The translations under genes and the position numbers were made by a program. Positions 9,751-17,800 of a stretch of 51,993 nucleotides of DNA are shown in pieces. Location: NCBI GenBank assembly GCA_023457715.1, contig JAEWKR010000139.1:1-51993 (forward strand), read 5' to 3'. The DNA comes from Verrucomicrobiota bacterium. GTDB lineage: Bacteria; Verrucomicrobiota; Verrucomicrobiia; Opitutales; Opitutaceae. Numbering within the stretch: position 1 is the stretch's first letter; each line of letters starts with the position of its first letter. The notes under the pieces were generated by a model. That model made no database searches, was not told the DNA's origin, and saw nothing but the letters and a program-made list of their open reading frames with translations.

Positions 9751-9926
9751 AAAGGGACCTAAGGGACTCTTCGGAAAGGCCGTTTTTCGGGGCGTAGCTG
9801 CGAGCGTAAGCGAGTGGTGCGCCCGAGCCGGACGCTCACTTGTATCTGCATGCTCACGCTTGCCGCTGCGCCCGAGCCCGTCCCTTAGGTCCTTTAGGTC
9901 CTTTAGGTCCCTTAGGTCCCTTCCTT
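9751..9926. repeat. 9-bp-period repeat arms bracketing an inverted repeat (element B)
   Basis: Arm 1 at 9751-9767 ('aaagggacctaaggga') and arm 2 at 9880-9926 (five units of 'taggtcctt') are complementary. The interior (about 9790-9875) holds an imperfect inverted repeat ('gcgagcgtaagcgag' versus 'ctcacgcttgccgc'). No gene is visible between 9742 and 9986. Confidence 0.75.
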
Positions 9927-9986
9927 AAACCCACCGTTCGCCTTCCGCCTTTTGCATTCGCGGCGGCACTCCATTACCCTCCGACC

Positions 9987-11396
9987 ATGCGTGTCGAACG
10001 TGACTCCATGGGTGAACTGCCGGTGCCGGAGGAGGCCTTGTACGGCGCCTCGACGCAGCGGGCGGTGCTGAACTTTCCGATCAGCGGACGTCCGCTGCCC
10101 GACGCGTTCATCCGCGGGCTCGGTTTGGTGAAGCTCGCGTGTGCGAAGGCCAACGAGGAGCTGGGCCTGCTGCCGGCCGAGAAGAGCCGGCTGATCCAGG
10201 CTGCCGCGCGCGAGATCGCCGAGGGCAGATTGAGCGCGCATTTCCCGCTGGATGTTTTCCAGACCGGCTCCGGCACCTCGACGAACATGAACGCCAACGA
10301 GGTGATCGCGAACCGCGCGAGCCAGCTCGCCGGCCAGCCGGTCGGCTCCCGGCGGCCGGTGCATCCCAACGATGACGTGAACCTGGGCCAGTCGTCGAAC
10401 GACGTCATCCCGACCACGCTTCACGTCAGCGTGGCGGTGGCGCTGCACACGCGACTGCTGCCGGCGCTGAACGCGCTGGCGCTGGCCCTCGACGAAAAAA
10501 GCCGGGCCTTCGCGCCGGTCGTGAAGATCGGACGTACCCATTTGATGGATGCGACGCCGCTCACGCTCGGCCAGGAGTTCTCCGGCTACGCGGCTCAGGT
10601 GCACAAGGCGGCGGAGCGGGTCCGGCGGGCGGTCGACGTGCTGGCGGAGCTCGCGATCGGCGGAACGGCCGTGGGCACGGGCCTCAACTGCCACCCGGCG
10701 TTTGCGGCGGCGGTGTGCCGGGGGTTGAACGAAGAGACCGGTCTGCGCTTCCGCGAGGCCGCCAACCATTTCGAGGCGCAGGGTGGCCGCGACGACTGTG
10801 TGGAGGTCGCCGGCGCGCTGGCCGCGGTGGCGGCGGCCACGACGAAGATCGCCAATGACATCCGCCTCCTCGGTTCGGGCCCCCGCGCGGGACTCGGCGA
10901 GCTCAGGGTCCCGCCGACACAGCCCGGCTCCTCCATCATGCCGGGCAAGGTGAATCCCGTGATGAGCGAAATGCTCGTGCAGGTGGGGCTTTATGTGCAG
11001 GGGCTGACCCAGACGGTGATGGCCTGCGGCCGCGAGGGCCACCTGGAGTTGAATGTCACGCTGCCGCTGCTGGCGTACACCCTGCACGAGGCGATTCATT
11101 GCCTGCGCAACGGCGTCGTGACCTTCACGGAACGGTGCGTGGTGGGCCTGGAGGCCGACGAGGCCCGCTGTCGCGAGCTGGTCGATCGCTCGCTGATGCT
11201 GGTCACCGCGCTGAATCCGTTCATCGGCTACGACCAGGCGGCCGCCGTCGCGAAGGAGGCATTTGCCAGCGGCCGGACCCTGCGCGAGGTCGTGCTCGCG
11301 AAGAAACTCATGGAGCCGGCGGCGCTCGACGCGGCCTTGAACCCCGCCGAGATGACGAAGCCGAACGCCGGCAAGCCCGCCGCCGGCGCCGGTTAG
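9987..11396 (+). CDS. fumC: Fumarate hydratase class II
   Basis: 469-aa cofactor-independent fumarase interconverting fumarate and L-malate in the TCA cycle. Family hallmarks are present: 'GSGTSTNMNANEV' near residue 95, 'QSSNDVIPT' near 138, and the signature loop 'GSSIMPGKVNPV' near 314 carrying the catalytic Ser. The ATG at 9987 gives the usual N-terminus ('MRVERDSMGELPVP'). The open frame extends further upstream through repeat sequence, which I exclude. A second, unrelated fumarase lies 1 kb downstream on the other strand. Confidence 0.95.
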   Translation: MRVERDSMGELPVPEEALYGASTQRAVLNFPISGRPLPDAFIRGLGLVKLACAKANEELGLLPAEKSRLIQAAAREIAEGRLSAHFPLDVFQTGSGTSTNMNANEVIANRASQLAGQPVGSRRPVHPNDDVNLGQSSNDVIPTTLHVSVAVALHTRLLPALNALALALDEKSRAFAPVVKIGRTHLMDATPLTLGQEFSGYAAQVHKAAERVRRAVDVLAELAIGGTAVGTGLNCHPAFAAAVCRGLNEETGLRFREAANHFEAQGGRDDCVEVAGALAAVAAATTKIANDIRLLGSGPRAGLGELRVPPTQPGSSIMPGKVNPVMSEMLVQVGLYVQGLTQTVMACGREGHLELNVTLPLLAYTLHEAIHCLRNGVVTFTERCVVGLEADEARCRELVDRSLMLVTALNPFIGYDQAAAVAKEAFASGRTLREVVLAKKLMEPAALDAALNPAEMTKPNAGKPAAGAG

Positions 11397-11414
11397 CGCC
11401 GGCTCCACCGGCGC
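11396..11414 (+). terminator. GC hairpin immediately after fumC
   Basis: A perfect 7-bp stem 'gcgccgg' / 'ccggcgc' with a 5-nt loop overlaps the last base of the fumC stop codon. No U-tract follows, so it may attenuate or stabilise the transcript rather than terminate it. Confidence 0.4.
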
Positions 11415-11429
11415 AAACCGGCACCGGCG

Positions 11430-11550
11430 ATTTCAAATTTCGGATTTCAAATTTCAGATCGTCGTACCACTGGCTGGCTGGGCTTTTTGAGATTTCAGAT
11501 CTCCGCGTGCGGGATGATTTTTGGTTTTCATCTGAAATCTGAAATCTGAA
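11430..11550. repeat. 7-bp-period repeat with inverted arms (element C)
   Basis: Arm 1 at 11430-11459 has units 'atttcaa/atttcgg/atttcag'; arm 2 at 11530-11550 is 'atctgaa' three times. The arms are reverse complements. The ~70-bp interior contains another partial unit ('gagatttcagatct'). Confidence 0.8.
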
Positions 11551-11570
11551 GTTCGCCGGAGGCGACGCCC

Positions 11571-11993
11571 ATGACCCACCAAGCCACCCTCACCCTTCAC
11601 TCCTCCGGACAGGGCACGCACGAAATCACGGACGCCGTCGCACGCGAGGTGCAGCGCAGCGGGATTCGCACCGGCGTGTGCACGGTGTTTTGTCAGCACA
11701 CGAGTTGCTCCCTGGTGATCATGGAGAATGCGGACCCGTCCGCCCGCCGGGATCTCGAGGCCTGGTTGAACCGGCTCGTGCCGGAGAACGACCCCGACTT
11801 TGAACACACGCTCGAAGGCCCGGACGATATGCCAAGTCACATCAAGATGGCCCTCACCCGCACGAGCGAAACCATCCCCGTGGGCGAGGGGAGGCTGCTG
11901 CTCGGCACCTGGCAGGGCATCTTCCTCTGGGAGCACCGTCGCGCGGCGCATTCCCGGCGCGTGGTCGTGACGGTGATGGGGGAAAAGGGCTGA
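11571..11993 (+). CDS. YjbQ/UPF0047 family protein
   Basis: 140-aa member of the YjbQ family (annotated in databases as secondary thiamine-phosphate synthase). The family core is present: 'GICTVFCQHTSCSL'-type segment at about residues 36-52, 'NADPSARRDLEAWL' at about 55-68, and the C-terminal 'GTWQGIFLWEHR' at about 110-122. The His residues in these segments match the conserved metal/active-site positions of the family. The ATG at 11571 is preceded by 'ggagg' 8 bp upstream. Its TGA stop is the first copy of the CTGAAGG repeat of element D. The physiological role is poorly settled. Confidence 0.88.
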   Translation: MTHQATLTLHSSGQGTHEITDAVAREVQRSGIRTGVCTVFCQHTSCSLVIMENADPSARRDLEAWLNRLVPENDPDFEHTLEGPDDMPSHIKMALTRTSETIPVGEGRLLLGTWQGIFLWEHRRAAHSRRVVVTVMGEKG

Positions 11994-12045
11994 AGGACTG
12001 AAGGGCTGAAGGGCTGAAGGACTGAAGGGCTGAAAGCGCCGTTGC

Positions 12046-12125
12046 TTGGGTATGTTGTCCCGCCTTCAGGCGGAAGGTTTGATGCGCGTCCCCAAGGCAT
12101 TCCGCGTGAACGCGGGACAACCTAC
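12046..12125. repeat. PAL2 palindromic repeat, diverged pair
   Basis: The first head 'tgtcccgccttcaggcgga' is intact. The second, inverted head ('ggcattccgcgtgaacgcgg') has diverged. Same family as 16183-16255, 32853-32927 and 46224-46372. Confidence 0.75.
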
Positions 12126-12172
12126 CAAAGCCACCGAACCGTGCCTTCGGCCCCTCAGTAGAATGGGCTGGT

Positions 12173-12391
12173 GTAGCGAGGAGCGCCAGCGAGTCGATCA
12201 GGGCGGATTCACGCGCTGGTCCAGACCCTCGGATTTCGAATCGCTGGCGCTCTTCGCTACGCCGAACCTCGAATCGCGGGCGCTCTTCGCTACGCCCAGA
12301 CGCCTTGGTGTAGCGAGGAGCGCCAGCGAGTCGATCGGGGCGGATTGATCCTGTCGTGCCCGAACCTCGAATCGCGGGCGCTCTTCGCTAC
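12173..12391. repeat. REP array 1 (five copies)
   Basis: Copies at 12173-12199 and 12309-12335 (form 'gtagcgaggagcgccagcga'), with inverted copies at 12232-12260, 12269-12294 and 12367-12391 (form 'tcgctggcgctcttcgctac', two with a ctgg to cggg change). Head-on pairs would form strong stem-loops. Confidence 0.85.
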
Positions 12392-12420
12392 CTGGACGGT
12401 CCTTCAGTCTTTCAGTCGGC

Positions 12421-14067
12421 TCAGCCCTTTTTCGCCGGCAGGCATGCGCCGCAGCCGTTCACGAAGAAGTCGTTGCCCTTGTTGTCGACGAGGACGAACG
12501 CCGGAAAGTTCTCCACTTCGATCTTCCAGACGGCCTCCATGCCGAGCTCCGGGTATTCGAGCACTTCGACCTTCTTGATGTTGTCCTTGGCGAGGATTGC
12601 GGCGGGGCCGCCGATGCTGCCGAGATAGAAGCCCCCGTGCTTCTTGCACGCGTTGGTGACCGCGGGGCTGCGATTGCCCTTCGCCACCATGACCATCGAG
12701 CCGCCGTTGGCCTGGAACAGGTCGACGTAGCTGTCCATGCGACCGGCCGTTGTCGGCCCGAACGAACCCGAGGCGTAGCCGGTCGGCGTTTTTGCGGGGC
12801 CCGCGTAGTACACCGGGTGGTCCTTGAGGTACTGCGGCAGCCCCTGCCCGGAATCCAGGCGTTCCTTGATTTTCGCGTGTGCGATGTCGCGGGCGACGAT
12901 GAGCGGGCCATTCAGCGACACACGCGTCGTGACCGGCAGCCTGCCCAGTTCGGCCAGGATGTCGGCCATCGGGCGGTTGAGATCGATGCGGACGCTCTGG
13001 TCGTCCTTCCACGTGCGCAGGCTCTCGGGGATGAAACGTCCGGGATTGGTCTCCATCTGTTCCAGCCAGATCCCGTCCTTGGTGATCTTGCCCTTGATGT
13101 TGCGATCCGCGCTGCAGGACACGCCCATGCCGACGGGGCAGCTGGCGCCGTGACGCGGCAGGCGGACGACCCGCACGTCGAGCGCGAAGTACTTGCCGCC
13201 GAACTGGGCGCCGATGCCGCTGGCGCGCGCGATCGCGAGCACCTGCGCCTCCATCGCCAGGTCGCGGAAAGCCCGGCCGTGCTCGTTGCCCGTCGTGGGC
13301 AGCGCATCGAGGTACTTCGCCGACGCGAGCTTCAGCGTCTTCATGCACGCTTCGGCGCTGGTGCCGCCCACCACGAAAACCAGGTGATAGGGCGGGCAGG
13401 CCGAGGTCCCGAGCAGCGGCAGCTTTTCGGTGACGAACTTGTCGAAGCTCTTTGGATTGAGCAGCGCCTTCGTCTCCTGGAACAGGTACATCTTGTTCGC
13501 GGAGCCGCCGCCCTTGGCGACGAAGAGAAACTCGTACTTCGCGCCCTCCGTGGCATGGAGGTCAATCTGCGCGGGCAGGTTCGTGCCCGTGTTGACCTCA
13601 TTCCACATGTCGAGCGGTGCGGTCTGCGAATAGCGGAGGTTTTCCTTCGTGTAGCACTCGTACACGCCCTTGGAAATCCACTCGGCGTCGTTTGCGCCGG
13701 TCCACACCTGCTGGCCCTTCTTCGCCAGCACCGAGGCCGTGCCGGTGTCCTGGCAGAAGGGGAGGATGCCGCCGGCGGACACCTCGGCGTTGCGGAGCAG
13801 CGTAAGCGCGACGTACCGGTCGTTCTCGCTGGCCTCGGGGTCATCGAGGATCGCGGCCACCTGCTTCAGATGCTTGGGTCGCAGATAAAACGACGTGTCG
13901 TGGAACGCCTGCTGGGTGAGGTAGGCCAGGGCTTCCGGCGCGACCTTCAGGATCTCCCGACCTTCGAAGGTCGTGGTGCTGACCCCCTCCTGGGAAAGGA
14001 GGCGATATTCAGTGTCGTCGGAACCCAGCGGCAGCGGGTCCTGATAGAAAAACGCGGGCGTGGCCAT
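12421..14067 (-). CDS. fumA: Fumarate hydratase class I (iron-sulfur)
   Basis: 548-aa [4Fe-4S] fumarase, the same length as E. coli FumA. Cluster-ligand cysteines appear in 'LPFCQDTGTA', 'GTSACPPYHLVFVVGG' and 'GVSCSADRNIKGK'. The C-terminal part has the hydratase beta domain with 'GSFGPTTAGRMDSYVD' and 'GNRSPAVTNACKKHGGFYLG'. The start at 14067 ('MATPAFFYQDPLPLG') was chosen over the upstream 14154 because the family begins here and 'ggtgggag' sits just upstream. It converges with yjbQ and fumC, and its TGA lies in a repeat arm. Tartrate dehydratase activity is a less likely alternative. Confidence 0.93.
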   Translation of the reverse strand: MATPAFFYQDPLPLGSDDTEYRLLSQEGVSTTTFEGREILKVAPEALAYLTQQAFHDTSFYLRPKHLKQVAAILDDPEASENDRYVALTLLRNAEVSAGGILPFCQDTGTASVLAKKGQQVWTGANDAEWISKGVYECYTKENLRYSQTAPLDMWNEVNTGTNLPAQIDLHATEGAKYEFLFVAKGGGSANKMYLFQETKALLNPKSFDKFVTEKLPLLGTSACPPYHLVFVVGGTSAEACMKTLKLASAKYLDALPTTGNEHGRAFRDLAMEAQVLAIARASGIGAQFGGKYFALDVRVVRLPRHGASCPVGMGVSCSADRNIKGKITKDGIWLEQMETNPGRFIPESLRTWKDDQSVRIDLNRPMADILAELGRLPVTTRVSLNGPLIVARDIAHAKIKERLDSGQGLPQYLKDHPVYYAGPAKTPTGYASGSFGPTTAGRMDSYVDLFQANGGSMVMVAKGNRSPAVTNACKKHGGFYLGSIGGPAAILAKDNIKKVEVLEYPELGMEAVWKIEVENFPAFVLVDNKGNDFFVNGCGACLPAKKG

Positions 14068-14157
14068 GACACTCCCACCTTGAGCGGTTTTCCCGGGGAG
14101 TAAAGCGGGCCAATCTCCGTCACGCGCCCGTTTAGCCGGGCTGGTTCGGGGCATAAG

Positions 14158-14258
14158 AAGTGAAGGTGAGAGTGAAGGTGAAAGTGCGCAGTACCCTCAC
14201 TTTCCCTTTCACTCTCACTTTCACTCTCCCTTTCACTCTCACTTCCCTTTCACTCGCC
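14158..14258. repeat. 6-bp-period repeat hairpin (element E)
   Basis: Arm 1 at 14158-14188 ('gaagtgaaggtgagagtga') and arm 2 at 14199-14258 (units 'ctttca/ctctca/ctccct') are complementary. Arm 2 contains the TGA stop of the membrane-protein gene on the minus strand. Confidence 0.85.
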
Positions 14259-14777
14259 TACGTACGCCTCGTCGACGTCCGTCTCAAGCGCCTGGCCGAC
14301 GGCGGCTTGGCGGCGGGAATAGTAAATCGCCATCCCTCCCTGGTAGATGACCGAAAGGGTCGCAATCAGGTACAGGCCAAGGTGGTAAGACCGCAGGATC
14401 AACTCCTCTGCGGTCATGCCCAGCTGCGCGGCGTCGGCGGCGATCGCGGGGCGAAGATCCTCCGGCAGGGGCGGCGCGGTGCCCAGCGACAGCCGGACGG
14501 CGCAGTACACCAGAATGCCGCCCAGGCAGACGAGTTGACTCCAGACCAGCCACCGCATGCCGCGAAAATAGCCCTGGGCGAGGATCGCGCCGCCATGCGT
14601 CTCCATGGCGCCCGCGCCGGCGACGACGAGACCGGCCACCGCGCCGATGTGGTCCTTGGTCCCTGCCGAGATCAGGGCGAAGAGTCCGGATATGAGCATC
14701 ACACTCATGCCGTTGAAGCGGGCGGCACGGAGCACACGGGCGAGGGTCTCTTCCGGCAGAAGCGGAGGTTGCTGCAT
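14250..14777 (-). CDS. Four-helix membrane protein of unknown function
   Basis: 175-aa protein with four hydrophobic stretches: about residues 24-42 ('MSVMLISGLFALISAG'), 46-62, 79-95 ('WSQLVCLGGILVYCAV') and 133-155 ('LGLYLIATLSVIYQGG'). I do not recognise a family. It is divergent from hrpA with only 50 bp between starts. Its final codon and TGA fall in the GTGAAAG repeat of element E. A role as a small inner-membrane protein is all that can be said. Confidence 0.7.
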   Translation of the reverse strand: MQQPPLLPEETLARVLRAARFNGMSVMLISGLFALISAGTKDHIGAVAGLVVAGAGAMETHGGAILAQGYFRGMRWLVWSQLVCLGGILVYCAVRLSLGTAPPLPEDLRPAIAADAAQLGMTAEELILRSYHLGLYLIATLSVIYQGGMAIYYSRRQAAVGQALETDVDEAYVGE

Positions 14778-14827
14778 CGAGCGTTTGTCATTCCCGTACT
14801 GCCGCAGAATCTCAAGGTTTTACCGTT

Positions 14828-17800
14828 TTGTCCCCCCGACCGTCTTTTTCTTTCCGACTCGACTTCCCGCCCGAACTGCCAATCAGCAGCCGAGCGGAGG
14901 AGATCACCGCGGCCATCCAGGCGCATCAGGTCGTGATCCTGGCTGGCGAGACCGGTTCCGGCAAAACCACCCAGATTCCCAAGATGTGCCTGGCGGCCGG
15001 ATGCGGCACGCAGGGGCGGATTGTCTGCACCCAGCCGCGCCGCGTGGCCGCGCTCTCGATTTCGCGCCGCGTCGCCGAGGAACTGGGGGTTGAGTGGGGA
15101 CGGCAGGTGGGCTGCAAGGTGCGGTTCAGCGATCAGACCAGTCGCGACACCCTGATCAAGTTCGTCACCGACGGCATGCTGCTCGCGGAGGTGCAGGGCG
15201 ATCCGATGCTGCGCGAGTACGACACCGTCATCATCGACGAGGCGCACGAGCGCTCGCTGAACATCGATTTCCTGCTCGGGCATCTGCGCAACCTGCGGTT
15301 CAAGCGCCCCGAACTGAAGATCGTCATCACCTCGGCGACGATCGACACCGAAGCGTTCAGCGCGGCCTTCGACGGCGCGCCGGTGGTGCTGGTCGAGGGT
15401 CGCACCTATCCGGTGGAGGTCATCTACGCGCCGCTCGACGGCCTCGGCAGCGACTACACCGAGAACGACGAGAATGAGGAAAAGGAGGATGCCGTTGCCG
15501 TCGCGTCCGCCCGGGCCGAGGCCATGCACTACATCGACGGCACGATTGACGCGATCGAGCGCATCGTCGCGGAAAGCTCCACGGGTGACATCCTCGGTTT
15601 CCTTCCGAGCGAGCGCGACATCCGCGAAGTGCGCGACGCGCTCGAGGGGCGGGGCCTGCGCCACTGTGAGATCGTGCCGCTGTTTGGCCGGCTCTCGAAC
15701 GCGGAGCAGCAGCGGGTGTTTGCGCCGACGCAGCGCCGGAAGATCGTCCTCGCGACGAACATCGCCGAAACCTCGCTCACGATTCCCGGCATCCGCTTCG
15801 TCGTCGACACGGGCCTTGCGCGCATCAGCCGGTACTCGCCCCAGTCCCGCACCCGCCGCCTGCCGATCGAGGAGATTGCGCAGTCGAGCGCCGAGCAACG
15901 CAAGGGCCGCGCCGGCCGCGTGGCGGAAGGCGTCTGCATCCGCCTGTTCTCGGAGAAGGATTTTCTGGAGCGTCCGCGTTTCACCCAGCCGGAGATCCAG
16001 CGCGCGAACCTCGCCGACGTCATTCTGCGGATGAAGGCGTTCGGGCTGGGCGACATCGAACGGTTTCCGTTCATCAACATGCCCGCCGCGAAATCCGTGC
16101 GGGCCGGTTATGCGTTGCTGGAGGAGCTGGGCGCGTTGGCGGAGGAGGGCGACGGAGCCGGGAACCCGAATTCCAAACCACCAGGCATTCCGCCTGAAGG
16201 CGGGACAACGTACTCAAGCTCCGGGTATGTTGTACCGCCTTCAGGCGGAAGCTTGGGGTCCCGTCCGCTCACCGCGATCGGCCGCGAACTGGCACGGTTG
16301 CCGGTCGACCCGACCGTGGGCCGGATGATCCTGCAGGCGCGCGCGGAGAAGGCCCTGCGCGAGGTCGTTGTCATTGCCGCGGGCCTGTCGATTCAGGATC
16401 CCCGCGAGCGGCCGCTGGACAAGCAGCAGCAGGCCGATGCGGCGCATCGCCGGTTCGCGCACCCGGATTCGGATTTCCTGACGCTGTTGAACATCTGGGC
16501 CGCGTATCACGGCGAGTTCGAGACGCTCTCGCAGGCCAAGTTGCGCCGGTTTTGCCGCGATCACTTCCTCAGCTACACCCGCATGCGCGAGTGGCGGGAT
16601 ATCCACACGCAGCTGATGGAAACGCTGGAAAGCCGCGACGATTTCAAGCTGACCTCGGCGCTGCAGCTGAAGGAGCGGACGGCGGCCGCGGTCCACCAAA
16701 CCCCGGTTCCCCCGCGTGGCGGCTCCCGCCCGCGCGAGGAAAGCACCGATCCGCTCGCGTTCGGCACCCCCGCGTACCGGGCGATTCATCGCAGCATCCT
16801 GGCCGGCCTGCTCGGCAACATTGCGACGCTCGATGAGGAAAGCGGGGCGTACAAGGCCACCCATGACCGCCGCGTGGTGCTCTTTCCCGGGTCGGTGCTC
16901 TTTCGCCGGGACGACGCGAAGCGGAGGTCAGGCGCGGAGAAGCCGGACAAGGCCGCGAAGCGGGGGCCACGGTGGATCATGGCGGCGGAGATCATGGAGA
17001 CCTCGCGGCTGTATGCGCGGACCTGCGCAAAGCTCGACCCGCTTTGGGCGCTGGAGTTGGGCAGCCACCTCCTGCGCATTGCGCACAGCGAACCCTTTTG
17101 GAACGAGGCCAATGGACGCGTGATGGTGAAGCAGCGGAGCCGGCTGTACGGACTGGAACTCGAGAGTCGCGGGGTGAGCTACGGCCGGATCGATCCGGTG
17201 CACGCCACGGAGATCTTCATCCGCGAGGGGCTCGTGAATGACACGATCACGTTTCCCCTGGATTTCCTCACGCACAACCGCGCGGTGCGCGAGAACCTCG
17301 CCGACCTGCTCACGCGCGCGCGGGACAGCGGATACCTGAACCTCGACGAGGCCGCGTACCGGTTTTATGCCGGGCGCCTGTTGCCGGAGGCGGGCGAGCC
17401 GCCCGCGGTCCAGGGGGAGCGTCTTCCCGGGCCGACGCCGGCGGGCTCGATGGACCGCGGGCGGCCCGCCCGCAACGCCGGCATCTCCTCCGTCGCCGAA
17501 CTCGTCGACCTGGTTCGCCAACGCCAGGAAGCCGAGCCGCGCTTCCTGTTCATGACTCCGGAGGACCTGCGCGACCCGGAGACGATTCCACACGATGCCA
17601 CCGCGTTTCCGGCCGCGCTGCCGGTCGACAACCGCGTCCTGCCCCTGCACTACGCCTACAAACCCGGGCAGGCCGAGGACGGGGTCACCGTCCAGGTGTC
17701 GGTGCGCGAGGCCGAGGCATTGACCCCGGCCGCGCTCGACTGGGCGGTGCCGGGACATCTCGAAGCCAAAGTGGAGCACTATCTGCGCGCGTTGCCGAAG

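Larger units (their letters stand above)
11988..12430. repeat. 8-bp-period repeat arms enclosing PAL2 and REP repeats (element D)
   Basis: This 427-bp gap has no gene. Arm 1 (11988-12036) is six units of 'ctgaaggg/ctgaagga'; arm 2 (12404-12428) is complementary ('ccttcagtctttcagt'). Arm 1 contains the YjbQ stop and arm 2 the fumA stop. Nested inside are a diverged PAL2 pair (about 12048-12125) and five REP copies (12173-12391). Confidence 0.8.

Noticed and set aside
12046..12590. Small open frames in the yjbQ-fumA gap (for example 12046-12348)
   Set aside because: They are translations of REP and PAL2 repeats and extend into the fumA 3' end.
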